Assembly (NCBI GenBank): GCA_958299035.1
Contig: CATQJL010000001.1
Coordinates: 34,944,780 to 35,008,779 of the forward strand
Length of the DNA stretch: 64,000 nt
Direction of reading: 5' to 3'
From: Cylicocyclus nassatus
Taxonomy: Eukaryota; Nematoda; Chromadorea; Rhabditida; Strongylidae
This document shows positions 22,180 to 32,009 of this stretch, one piece after another. Position 1 is the stretch's first letter, and every line of letters starts with the position of its first letter. Both the position numbers and the translations under genes were made by a program. The notes beneath the pieces were generated by a model, which made no database searches, had not been told where the DNA came from, and saw nothing but the letters and a program-made list of their open reading frames with translations.

Positions 22180-25100
22180 GTATGTGCCAGCTTTTCTTAA
22201 ACAAAGATGATTTAACAAAATGTATTCTGTTAAAGTTTTTTGGAAGAAGCCATTTATGATCATCCCCTAAAAAATAAGATTAATTCTGAGTATCAACGCC
22301 AAATAAATTGATCTGTAGTAATTGCACATTCTTCATCTACATTTGTCTCATTTCAAATCTCTGCAACAAAAAATAAGCAAGTTTGTTTCCTAGCAGTGCA
22401 AACTTTGTTTTGCTGCACTTTTCCTCACTTTTTGATGTAGCACTGTCAGCTTAAGAACCTACAGTCGAGTAGATTTTCTGCTTAATATAGTGTGCTTGCA
22501 CTGAAGGTGAAATGCAGTAAATTTGGCGCGTGAACAAATAGTTGCGTCTGTGGCGCCGGCCAATTGCGAGCGCAAAAGGCTGGCATTACTGTCCTGGCTA
22601 CTTGATCACGCGCAAATTTTACCGCATTTCACCTTCTGCAACACCATATTAAGCGGAAAATCTACTCGATTGTACATTAGCCTCGAATGAAAAGTAATTA
22701 CAGTTGATTCTAATTTTGACTGCTTGTCACTCTTTTGTGCTTCGCGCTAAACTCATGCAGTTTCTCTATTAGAAGAGGCAAACTCTCCAAAACACGTACG
22801 AAGTTTGGTTGTATGTTTTTCCCTGATGGCAACGTTTCTCTTTGAACAGCAAGAGTTTGGCATGGAGTAGGATTAATACCGCTTTTGAATAGCTCAGGCT
22901 TTTTAGGCTGCGTTCAAAGTGCCAGCTGTGCCGACGCTGAGCTAGCACCGGGTCGGCACAGCGCTACCGGAACTTTCAATAATGATTCCGATCAATACCT
23001 GCTGGGAACGAGGCCTGCTTTGGGTTGGGCCAGACAGTGAGGCATACGCGACGTAGGTGGCGTACGCTCACGTGCAATAGGGTGTGGGACGTACGAGACG
23101 TACATCGCGTACACCGCACAATCTGGCCCAACCATATGCCACGCCCCCAACAAAACGAAATGTACTATCTAGATAGCGCCGAGACAGCACGGCGTAGGTT
23201 AGTGCTAGCAATTTTGCCACAGCTCCGGCACTCTGGACGGAGCCTTCAAACTATAAAATAATTATCTTCGTAATTCAACAAGACTGCCATAAAATCAACG
23301 GAAAAGTACATAGAAACTTCATCCTAAGTTTTGACTTTACAGACATTCCTTGATGCAAATGCTTACGATGCCGAATACATCTGTAACAGTCTTGGAGGAC
23401 ATTTGACTTCGATACACAGCTCCGCCGAAAATGTTTTTGTAGCCGGTGTGTTATTCATGTTATATGATTGAAGGCTAACGCCGGACGATGTTTCATAATC
23501 TTGGAGGTTTGGGACGCAGCGTAGCCCCATGCCTCAATGTATGTGCGTACGCTGCGAAGTCTTGCTCAACCGCCCGAGCTCGAGCGCGGTATTTAGCCCC
23601 GAAGCGCATGAGGTGCGGGGTTTGGAACGGGGTAGTTACGCGTTAAGATAGTGTTCGCGCCACGCTACTAATTTTGCTTTTGCCTTCTCGTCCGGCACTA
23701 GCCAGTGATTCATCGACTGCAAGAACTAGCCGTATCGCGGCTAAAACAACGTGACACGACTTGTACGAAAGTGTTTTGTACCGAGACAGCAATTCCAAAG
23801 CGCGTCGTGTGCCCGCAGTGAGGCAGTCAGTCCATGCGGTTGATGTATAGAGAACCTATAGAGAACATGAATCAAAAATTTAGAGCTGGCAAGAATGGGT
23901 AAGCAATGGAAAGATTACCACGACTTGACCTGGATCGGTTTATGGGCTAAAGGTAATGGAAGAAAGGTATGGACCTGGACTGACGGCACAAAAGTGGACC
24001 ATCTAGAATGGGTTGTGGGTGCACCTGATGCTCCTGACAATGAGCGATGCGTGATGGTAAGATTTTCACATAAATACGGATAGCTGGCGCGTATAATGCT
24101 TTTTCAAATGGCCAGAAGCAAAAAGTCAAATCACCTATGCAAGCAGAATGTCGATGATTAGAAGATGTAAACATCTGAAGTTTGCAATCTTTCCTCACAC
24201 TCAAGCTCGGCATCTCAGACCACCACTGCAGATAAATTTTTTTGGTGCTGCAAGATTTGCAAATTAGGCTGCAATATATATAATGCCATGTAATGTTCAA
24301 CATTCGGACGTAATTTGGTGCGCCCTTGAAGTTTCTCTTTTGTCGTTTTTGTTTGCGACGGGTTGTTTGCGTTTTTGGTTCATCATTGTGAGCCAGAACC
24401 CTAAGCATAGAAAAGTTGCGTGCTATAGAAAGGCAACGAAATGAAACCCTTCTTAAACGGTATACTAACTGGCATCCCTGGCTCCGCCCAGACCTTAGAC
24501 ACTATGACGAAGGTCTCATCCCTATCCGTGCACAAGCGTTCCCTGTACCCACTCCCACTCAGAGAATCACCGGGGGTAGGCGGCTGTGCTAATTATAGGC
24601 AAGCGAGCACTAAAAATAGTTCGCTGATTCCTTGCGATCCGATTACAGATATTTAGAAGAATTTTGGCAGTTTTTTGGATGAATGCTCGGAGAACAACCG
24701 CGGCGTTCTCATAGGTCAGTTGCGGCCGGCATTAATTTTGCATATTCTCGGTGGCTTTCCGCGAGAATGTGCAAAATTAACGCGGGCTCACGGTCCTTTG
24801 TTAACGACGGCACAGCTCACAGGTATTTCCACTGAGCGAAAGCTCCTCACACTCGGTAATCAAACCATCAGTGGCACCTATAGATCTTACTTTTGCTCGT
24901 ACTCCCGAAACCGCCTATAAGTCCGGACGCTTGCTAAAAATTGACCAGCGCTCGCTGAAAGGAACTATTAGGGTAAGCGGTGAAAATGGGGCAGCTTTAT
25001 TTTCATTACATTTTGTAATTTTTTGTTTCCAGCAACAGAAAGCAGGCTGCAACTCAAAGGTCACTTACATATGCGACCTTTGCCTATTACCATTCGAAAG

Positions 25101-28100
25101 AGTCTCTCAAGCTCTTTCAAATGATTTATTGAATATGTAGATTTTCCTTTCATTTCCAGATAAGAAAAGCAAAAAATTCAAAAAATTGCAAATTTCTGGT
25201 GCAATAAAAACCAAAAAATCATGTTTCGATCTATTAGGTTGTCCCGAATGTTTTGTCCGTTTTTTTAACCTATCATAAAAACGCGTGGAACGAAGATAGG
25301 GAAACGCTCTAAACACTATCCGACGCAACTTTTCCTTCTCTTTCTAACTGTCGTGCTTCCATGCCGACTAATCTTTTGTTCACTGAGATAAACGCCGAAA
25401 TTTCGAACCCATGGTTTTTACTATGTCCAAGTTTGACAATTTTTCACAATCTTCGTTTTCTACCTTTGGAAGATCTTTGATAGCCCTCAAATAGAGTAAG
25501 GGCAATATAATGCAATTTTGCGGCATCTATAGCCAGCCTTGAAAATTTTTTAGAATTATTTTTTTGATGTTATCAAATTTCACTTTTGGTGATGCCAAAA
25601 GCCAGAGATCATGAAACGGCGCACAACTAAGGTGTTATTCGATGCAGCTTTTCCTCCTCTTTCCAGTGAGTGCATTTCCTCTCCAATTTGCGGGGTCTTT
25701 GGAGATAAAATTAATTCTTGAATTTGACCCCGCCCCAGCGTGTATACGTAAAATGCAAAATCTTATATTTCGAAGCGGTGAACGCTCATTTGTTTCGTAA
25801 AAATAGTGAGTAATCGTAATCGGTTTTTGAAAGCTTCAAAATCCGATGATTTGTTAGTGTTCGAGGCGTTTCTGTATTTTAAAACTTCGCAAAAGTGAAG
25901 ACTTTTGAAAAAATTATCTTTAAAATTATTGAAAAGCCAGCTAGATATGCCAAATAATTGCAGTGCATTGCCCTTTGTTTACTCTATCTGAGGGCTATCA
26001 AAGATTTTTCAAAGGTTGGAAATGAAGATTGTGAAAAATTGTCCTTGGACATGGTAAAAACCATGCGTTCAAAATTTCGACGTTTATCTCAGTGAACAAA
26101 ACTTCAACCGGCATGGAAGCATGACAGTTAGAAAGAGAAGGACAAGTTGCGTCGAATAGTGCTTACAGCGTTTCCCTATCTTCGTCCCATGCGTTTGTAT
26201 GATAGGTTGAAAAAACGGACAAAACTTTCGGGACAACCTAATATAATCTACGAAGATAGGAGAAATCTGAGGTAAGCAGCACATGGATGGATAGAGCGTA
26301 AAGAGCTCTATCAGAAGGTGGTCAGGAAAAGTGCGGTCCTTTGCAAAGAAGTAAATAGCACGTGTCTTTGTTCTCGAAACTGCTAGTGACCATACCTCCT
26401 GACTCCAAGCGTTGCGGCCATCAAGCCATGGTGGATCCGGTGACTGTACCTTCACCCGATGCAGCAGTGGTACATTGGATGGTTTCGCATGTTTTACGCA
26501 GAGATACTTCATCAATGTCGAAGACGACAGAAGTGACTAACTTCGCAGTTCAGCAAATATGAAAGTTATTAGGCATGTAAATGACCTTATATAGGTACTG
26601 TTTAGAAGAGAATAATATCTTCTGATATCGTTCGAAATTAGAATGTTCAATCACTTCTATTTCTTGAGAAATTTACAATTATTTTCAAGATGCCCCATTT
26701 TTTACCGTTTATCCTAATATTGAGGGCCGCTCGCAGAAAACTGTGTATGGGTGCCTGCTGGCAGAAAATGCGACAGTAACGGGAAAACCCTTGCTGAAGG
26801 TTTGGTCACGCCCCAAAATTCTGCTGACCGTCGAAAGAAAGCGCGTTTGCTGTCCGCCTGCCACCGTCGATTATCTGAGTAGCAATTCTAGCAACCCAGG
26901 TCCCCCCGACCCTGTCAAAAACTATGATAAAGGTTTTATTCCTGTCCGTGTAAAGAGTTCCCTGTGCCCACTCCTAAATGCTAGTTCCCCTATCCCCTTT
27001 TTGTTTTCGTAATCAGCATGCCCACTTACCCCCTGTGCCAACACCCAGCTCCGTAGTCAAATATTGTTTAAAAAAATGATAAAATCGATAAATGTAATAG
27101 ATAACTCTAAAAACTATTAGGTTGTCCCATAAGTTTTTTCATTTTTGAGTTTTCGCTGTGATAAGTCGTACACTACTCACTCTAAATAGACATCAGGACC
27201 GTTCGATAGAGCAAAGCAAGCTTTATAAGATGGCGTTTATGCTTTTGCACCAGCTTCGATCCACCTCAAGTTTAGAGCCAAAATCTAAAAAGTTTCAGAT
27301 GCCCAAAAAATTGAAAATTTTTCATATCTTTGTTCACAAAAGTCCTACAAATCTCTCACTCGCTCACGCATATACGCTCCACATCAGACACTCATATGTG
27401 CTGTTGCCGTAATTTTTCATTGGCTAGAAACCAAGAAAATAAAAAATTCCTTATTCTTACCAGAGTGATGCTGTGCTGTTCTTACACTAACAGTTGTATG
27501 CCACAAGCTCTTAGAAGTACAAACGCATTTTTAGCTCTTTAAGGGCTCTAGTTTCCGAGAAATATCTTCTAGCTTTCCTCATTCGGGCTATGATGCACAA
27601 GGAATTTCCGAAACGTGTTAAACATGCTGGCTACGAATATAATATCGTTTGCAAAATTTTCACTATTTTTACCAGATTTCATTTTCTGCATAAGTGAGCA
27701 TGTTGATAAAGAAAATGCAGTGGGGTAGAGAACTAGCATATTGAAGCGAAACGAGGACATATATACGCTGTTTAGGATTGAGCGCAATTATCAGTTCTGT
27801 TATGCTATGCCAACACGAACCAAAAAGCCGGATAACTTAGCTACATCGGAAGTGAGTGCGAGGGAGCAAACGGCAGACAAAATGCAAGAAGTTTGAGATA
27901 ATGGTTCAAGCAGAATTTTAGCCGGATTTCCCTTTCTCACGAACTATGCTTGGTGATTTTGTCAGTGTGTCAGTAGGATTCGGCTCTATATTATCTAAGG
28001 TTTGCAGAATTGATTGAAACAAGAAATGAATCGGTATTGGTAACATTTTCTCGAAATGTATCAACCTTTTCCGTAAAATCGAAACATGAGTTTTTCTTTC

Positions 28101-31100
28101 TTCGCTGATATAATGAGACTTACATTGCCCGTTTGTTTGCAAAACTCCAACTTTTTGATAATCACTCAGATAATCGCCGGGGCAGGCGAACCGCGAACTC
28201 GCTTGCAAGCGGTCAGCAAAATTTTGGGGCGTGGCCACATCTTGCGAGCGTTACTTCCACTGTCGCATGTTCTGCCAGCGGGCAGCAAGAATTTTCTGCA
28301 AGCTCTCGTCAAATAATTTCTTCCAGCGAGTGGGGGTAACCTTCGGCAAGCCTTCTGACTCTTGTTACACAGTTTTGGGCGTACGCCGAGCAAAGGCAGC
28401 ACTCTGTATGGCAGAGGTGTCATCTATGGGTTAACCACCCAGTTTGGGGCATTTTCTCTCAGCGAAAGGTAGTACAGGTCGTGAATTTCTTCACAAAGGA
28501 CCGTGCGCCCCCAAAAACTTTGCAAATTCTCGCAAGAAGTCCGCAAGAATGCACCACTGCCGCAATTATTCTGTGAAAAATGCGCATTGTTCTTGTGGCC
28601 TTGGTCTAAATGTGACTAACACACTTTCAAGTATCCGCAAGCGGACTGCAAGAAATCAGCGATTTATTTTTCTGGTGCCTGCTTGCATATAAATCGCACC
28701 GCCTACCCCCGGCGATTCTCTGAGCACTTGCTCTTGCCCCGACCACTTTCGGTCCAGCATCGCTGCATTCTCTCTTTCTGTATAGATTCGGCGCGGCTAG
28801 CGCGAGGATGGCATATGTCATGCTGGAAGTTTCTAGATGTAGAAGGAGATACTACAATGCAGTGCAAGTAATACACACTTTCAAAGATGCCGAGAACATG
28901 AAGGCATACCCTCGATACATAGAGCCACGTACTCTGGTAACCTTCATTTTGAGGGCTATGGGCGGACACAACCTTCACCTGGAAAAAAACAGAAGTCATC
29001 CGGGGCTTTGCTCCGGATGGTATTATCCTGACTATATCGGAACGAATGTTAATGAAGCAAATACAGGGAATAATATCTTTAGCTTATCTCAGCTAAATCG
29101 AGAATTTGCGTTTTCATAGCCTTTTTTAACGTTAAAAAGAAGGTTTCTTCGGGATTTTCGCAAAATTCAGGACAAGATTTCTCACTTAATCTCTCATTTG
29201 ACCAAAATCGAGTTTCAGAAGTTTAGGAAAGCTGTTGGCGTCCAATAAAAACGAGAAACTGCGCTTAAATCTCGCGCAGGGAGTCGCGCACAAAAACGCT
29301 GGTCTATCTCGTTAATGAGTGATTTTCAAAGCTTGAGACGTTGTCATGCTCCTCGTCGTGTCATGACGATCAGAATTATAATGTTGCAGGGTTTCGTTGA
29401 GATTCCGCGGAGATCTACTACCAGAGCCGAATGCCCCGTCGGCCCTGGTCTGTCTCTGCTGCTCGTCTGCGTCACCGCGCGCTGCGCGCTACCTCGCTAC
29501 CCCAATTGCGGGGCGCGGGGCATTTGCTGATACCCTTTTCTTCGCTGTTTCAAATCCAATTTTAGCATGCTATGCATCATTTTGAAGCTCTTGATTTCTA
29601 TTTTCACGCTGATAACGTCCCAGAACCACATTTTTTGATCTAACCGAGAAATCCGGCAAAAACCTTGTTTTCGAAAATCTCCTGTTTTTCTCCTAGTTTA
29701 ACTATTTTCAGCGGTTTTTTCGTACACTCTATAGATCTTCATTCTGTTCATAATGCAGACAACCACCCAGCCCTTATCTCTTCGAATATGGTGGAATTTT
29801 TTGCGAAAAATCGTAAAAAGCGCGTTTTTCTTTACCTTGCTCTGTTTCAGTGCTTTCGCATTGATTTTTTTCCAGCTTGGGCGATTATTGCTCAGAACAA
29901 TAAGCGCAACAATCCAGACAACGTCTCAGGAAACAGGAACATCAATGCGGGGGTAAAAATTTGAAGGACGCATAAAAATCAAAACCCCGTGTTGCGAATT
30001 GCTGGTCCTGGAGCGAAAACTTGCACTTTGAAAAGCCGCCAAATGAAAGACTTCAGACCTTTTTGCAGCGTTTTCATCCGGTTTTCAGCAGTTTCTTTTG
30101 CTTTTCATATCTGTTTTACGTCATATTTTCTTCTCTGATCTTCTTCAAACAACCTTCACTATTTAAGACGTCAGATGTTCAAACAACCTTCACTTTTGAC
30201 GCTCTGTCTCTAGACTATCGAAGGTATGCATGAAGGACAGGCAAAATCCGACCAACTTGTCTCGAAAACATTTGCTTAATGAGCAAGTTTCAAAATTCAC
30301 GTTTTATTGAATTGTGTATCAAACAGTGTATGAACAGCAAGTGCGTAGACTGAAAAGGCTAGCAGATTAATCTGCGAAAAATTTTGGAAAAATATGTGCT
30401 GGAAAGGTGTGGCAAGCTTTATTCTTGCTACTAAGAGGTGGAAGAATGGCTCTTTGTGAACGCCAGATTTCCGAGCGTTCTAACTCTTGTTACGCAGTGC
30501 CGGGCGTACGCAGAGCAAAGGCATTCTATAGGCAGAGGTGTCATCGTTGGGTTTGATCACACGATTTTGGGGCACAGTAGAAATACCTACGGCTGTGCGG
30601 TCCTTCACAGAAGACAGTGGTGCTCACAACAATTTTGCTTACTCTCGCGGAAAGTCCACGAAATGCGGCCAGTGCACCGCAATTAATCTGTATCCGCGAT
30701 TGTACTCTGGGCGTTTGCTTGAAAACTGGCCACCGTTCCTTCAAACATCTGCAAGCGGATCGCGAGAGCTCACAGAACTATTTTTCTGGTGCCCGCTTGC
30801 CTATAATTAGCATGGCGGCCTTCCCCAGCGATTCTCTGAGAGGCTGACAGTAAGCAGCACGCATAGAACTTGACCAGCATAACTCGAAAAGCTAAGCATT
30901 TCATCTTCGGTCAAGGTTACACATTCCCGTCATATTAGTTTGTACTATTTATTTGAAGTCCAAAACCTGTACGAAAACGTTTTGAAGGACAAGAAAAACA
31001 TACAGTACAAAGTGATCGTTTCGCAAAAGTTATTCAAAATATGTTTCATGTTTTGTAGGTAAACGACACTACTATACAGGAGAAATCTTGATCATTGAGG

Positions 31101-31511
31101 TTTGCTCTATAAAAAGACCCTGAGCTAGAACTCCGCGATTTTGAGGGGAAAAGGAAAATCAAGGCTAGGTACAAAAAGTAGGAATCTAGGATAATGGGAA
31201 CCTAGCATGCATATGTATGGAAAAGATTCCTTCCTCCCGCGCATACTGTATCGCCACGTCGTAACAATTTTTGATTGCCATCCACAAGTAGCGAGCGCCT
31301 CCCGTGTAGACGTCGTGTCGGGTCCTAGTTCAACTTCTTTTTTACAAACCATTTCCAATCATTTCTGGAAGACTCTTATGGGCTTTCATTTCAGCTGTAC
31401 AGTGATCATCGTCTCGACTCGCATTATGGTGTTTTCTATCAGAAATGGGATGACTGGTATTGCGCCGAGAAACAGAGAGCGTTCGTGTGTAAGAAGACGG
31501 CTCTGCACTAG
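22118..31511 (+). CDS. Secreted C-type lectin-like protein, gene 1 (CTLD exons)
   Basis: Spliced exons: 22,118-22,179; 23,343-23,445; 23,884-24,056; 31,395-31,511 (TAG stop). Acceptors are TTTTAG, TTACAG, TTTAG and TTTCAG and donors GTATGT, GTGTGT and GTAAGA; phases match across all joins. Together they encode one complete CTLD of about 150 residues: N-terminal CPWLC...SCYK, the ICNSLGGHLTSIHS helix region, the WIGLW core motif, WTDG, then RC...WYC...FVCKK at the end. The Ca/sugar positions read GAPD and WDD instead of EPN/QPD and WND, so canonical sugar binding is doubtful. Nematode clec proteins are usually secreted and act in gut or cuticle defence or host contact; the role here is inferred. 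The last intron is 7.3 kb and full of transposons. Expression is not shown by sequence. Confidence 0.8.
22460..22675. mobile_element. Foldback MITE with CAGTCGAGTAGATTTTC ends
   Basis: The left end CAGTCGAGTAGATTTTCTGC is preceded by TA, and the right end is its inverse followed by TA. The arms run about 90 bp and include AGGTGAAATGC...GCATTTCACCT. It is in intron A of lectin gene 1 and absent from unit 2 near 55,400. Confidence 0.72.
22905..23245. mobile_element. Intronic TIR element with CpG-rich palindrome (unit 1)
   Basis: The ends AGGCTGCGTTCAAAGTGCC and the inverse near GGCACTCTGGACGGAGCCT form TIRs. The centre (23,023-23,133) is a CpG-rich palindrome framed by TTGGGCC and GGCCCAA with repeated GTACGC/GCGTAC steps. 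It is present at the same intron position in unit 2 (55,644-55,982), so it predates the duplication. Confidence 0.65.
23343..23445 (+). CDS. Lectin gene 1, CTLD exon B
   Basis: Follows TTTACAG and is phase 0 at the start, phase 1 at the end. It encodes TFLDANAYDAEYICN and GGHLTSIHSSAENVFVA, the first helix with the conserved Cys and the segment leading to the core. Four of 34 residues differ from unit 2 (56,079-56,181). Confidence 0.88.
23884..24056 (+). CDS. Lectin gene 1, CTLD exon C (long loop)
   Basis: Follows AATTTAG. Encodes DLTWIGLWAKGNGRK, WTWTDGTKVD, WVVGAPDAPDNERCVM, ending at a GTAAGA donor in phase 0. It includes the WIGL core and the long-loop region. 18 of 58 codons differ in amino acid from unit 2 (56,671-56,843) and eight more differ silently. 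Confidence 0.9.
24057..24557. other. Start of the last intron of lectin gene 1
   Basis: Intron sequence shared with 56,844-57,125 and 57,898-58,130 in unit 2. I see no exon in it. A possible exon near 24,215-24,250 was examined and rejected because it has no CTLD motif and is not kept in unit 2. Confidence 0.5.
24558..26879 (-). mobile_element. R1-family TIR element, inverted copy interrupted by other insertions
   Basis: Left end CTCAGAGAATCACCGGGGGT and right end CACCGTCGATTATCTGAG match the R1 family (28,165-28,724) in reverse. Family sequence runs from 24,558 to about 25,000 and resumes at about 26,720-26,879. The gap holds the long-TIR MITE at 25,234-26,241 and unassigned sequence. It lies inside the last intron of lectin gene 1. 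Confidence 0.55.
25234..26241. mobile_element. Long-TIR foldback MITE, TTAGGTTGTCCCGAA family
   Basis: Left end TTAGGTTGTCCCGAATGTTT, right end AAAACTTTCGGGACAACCTAA. The inverted arms are about 310 bp and include CATGGTTTTTAC and GAAGATCTTTGATAGCCCTC. Flanked by TA. No transposase. It is inserted in the R1 copy, so it is younger than that element. Confidence 0.78.
26880..28164. other. Intron sequence with Helentron relic, end of unit 1 homology
   Basis: Contains a decayed Helentron-like fragment at about 27,010-27,117. Then comes a lone mariner-type end (TTAGGTTGTCCCATAAGTTT) at 27,118. Sequence 27,590-27,900 matches 60,235-60,530 in unit 2. No exon recognised. Confidence 0.5.
28165..28724 (+). 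mobile_element. R1-family TIR element, best copy
   Basis: Begins CTCAGATAATCGCCGGGGCA and ends CCCCCGGCGATTCTCTGAG, TIRs of about 24 bp in a 560-bp GC-rich element. Related copies are at 992-1,541, 24,558-26,879 (reverse, split) and 30,430-30,840 (left-truncated). No transposase. Superfamily unassigned; the target duplication is unclear. Confidence 0.68.
28725..30429. other. Intron sequence with unrecognised open frames
   Basis: An open frame of 103 codons at 28,808-29,119 (+) starts MAYVMLEVSRCRRRYYNA and includes GGHNLHLEKN. I do not recognise it, and it is overlapped by an open frame on the other strand. The rest, including a GC-rich patch at 29,400-29,530, shows no gene. It has no counterpart in unit 2 within the window. 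Confidence 0.35.
30430..30840 (+). mobile_element. R1-family TIR element, left-truncated copy
   Basis: The right end TTCCCCAGCGATTCTCTGAG and an interior matching 28,350-28,724. The left TIR is missing. Inside the last intron of lectin gene 1, about 550 bp before the last exon. Confidence 0.6.
31395..31511 (+). CDS. Lectin gene 1, last CTLD exon
   Basis: Follows TTCATTTCAG. Encodes LYSDHRLDSHYGVFYQ, KWDDWYCAEKQRAFVCKK, TALH and a TAG stop. It supplies the W-D-D and the last two conserved cysteines of a CTLD, and its phase 0 start fits the phase 0 end of exon C 7.3 kb upstream. A longer open frame on the same strand (31,207-31,770) is out of frame with this and carries no motif. The match to exon C rather than to another lectin gene is inferred. 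Confidence 0.72.
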   Translation: MYSDHRLDSHYGVFYQKWDDWYCAEKQRAFVCKKTALH

Positions 31512-32009
31512 AGCTACATTTACGTGCCATAACGAATCTATGAGAAACAAGGTTTTCAGTAGTAATTTACTTTGTAAAAATATTGAAGCAATCAAATTCT
31601 ACATGTACGATTGCAGTAAACCAAAAAATTGTTTCAAGACTCTGCTACAACCGTCTGCAATGACAGATAAACTATTAAACCAGCTTTTCATTTTATATGA
31701 AACTGATGTTCTGCACTTCATGGCAGGTCATGTCAAATCATTCTCAGACATTCTCGCTGCTTTAAATTAGTAGTGTTTGAATTTCTTCTCGTCCATAATA
31801 TGCGTTGGTTGCTAAATAGTCGCACTGCTTGAAAGAAAGATTTTTTTCAGCAAAAGTCAATCTTCAAATCGAAAAAATCTTTTCAATTGTTCCCTGTTTC
31901 CACGGAGAGGTTATTTGATTTTCCCCGTATTCGCAGGGAAAGTCTTGTACAGATATTAACTGTACAGCATCTGCGTTTCCTGCTTTCTCTACACGCTTCA
32001 CAGAATAGT
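31512..32009. other. Downstream of lectin gene 1, no gene seen
   Basis: Presumed 3' UTR and flank of gene 1. I find no clear AATAAA just after the stop. Coding potential ends with the lectin exon. Confidence 0.4.

Larger units (their letters stand above)
83..27900. repeat. Segmental duplication, unit 1
   Basis: Seen in sequence: a long collinear series of segments recurs from about 34,367 onward. Anchor pairs are 83/34,367; 1,590/34,645; 2,570/35,125; 6,363/35,505; 7,885/36,235; 9,330/37,370; 14,510/37,735; 15,180/38,385; 16,290/39,490; 19,640/41,860; 19,740/49,180; 20,510/49,915; 22,118/55,058; 23,884/56,671; 27,600/60,240. Order and orientation are kept throughout, and the gaps are filled by transposons private to one copy. 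The unit contains lectin gene 1 exons 1-4. The left edge may extend before the window. The right edge is the last place I could match (near 27,900). Confidence 0.88.

Noticed and set aside
24215..24250. Candidate next lectin exon after exon C
   Set aside because: It has an AG acceptor and two cysteines but no W-D/N-D motif, and the reading is not kept in unit 2; the exon at 31,395 fits far better.
31207..31770. 187-codon open frame
   Set aside because: It overlaps the lectin last exon in a different frame, and only the exon frame carries CTLD motifs with a proper splice acceptor and stop.
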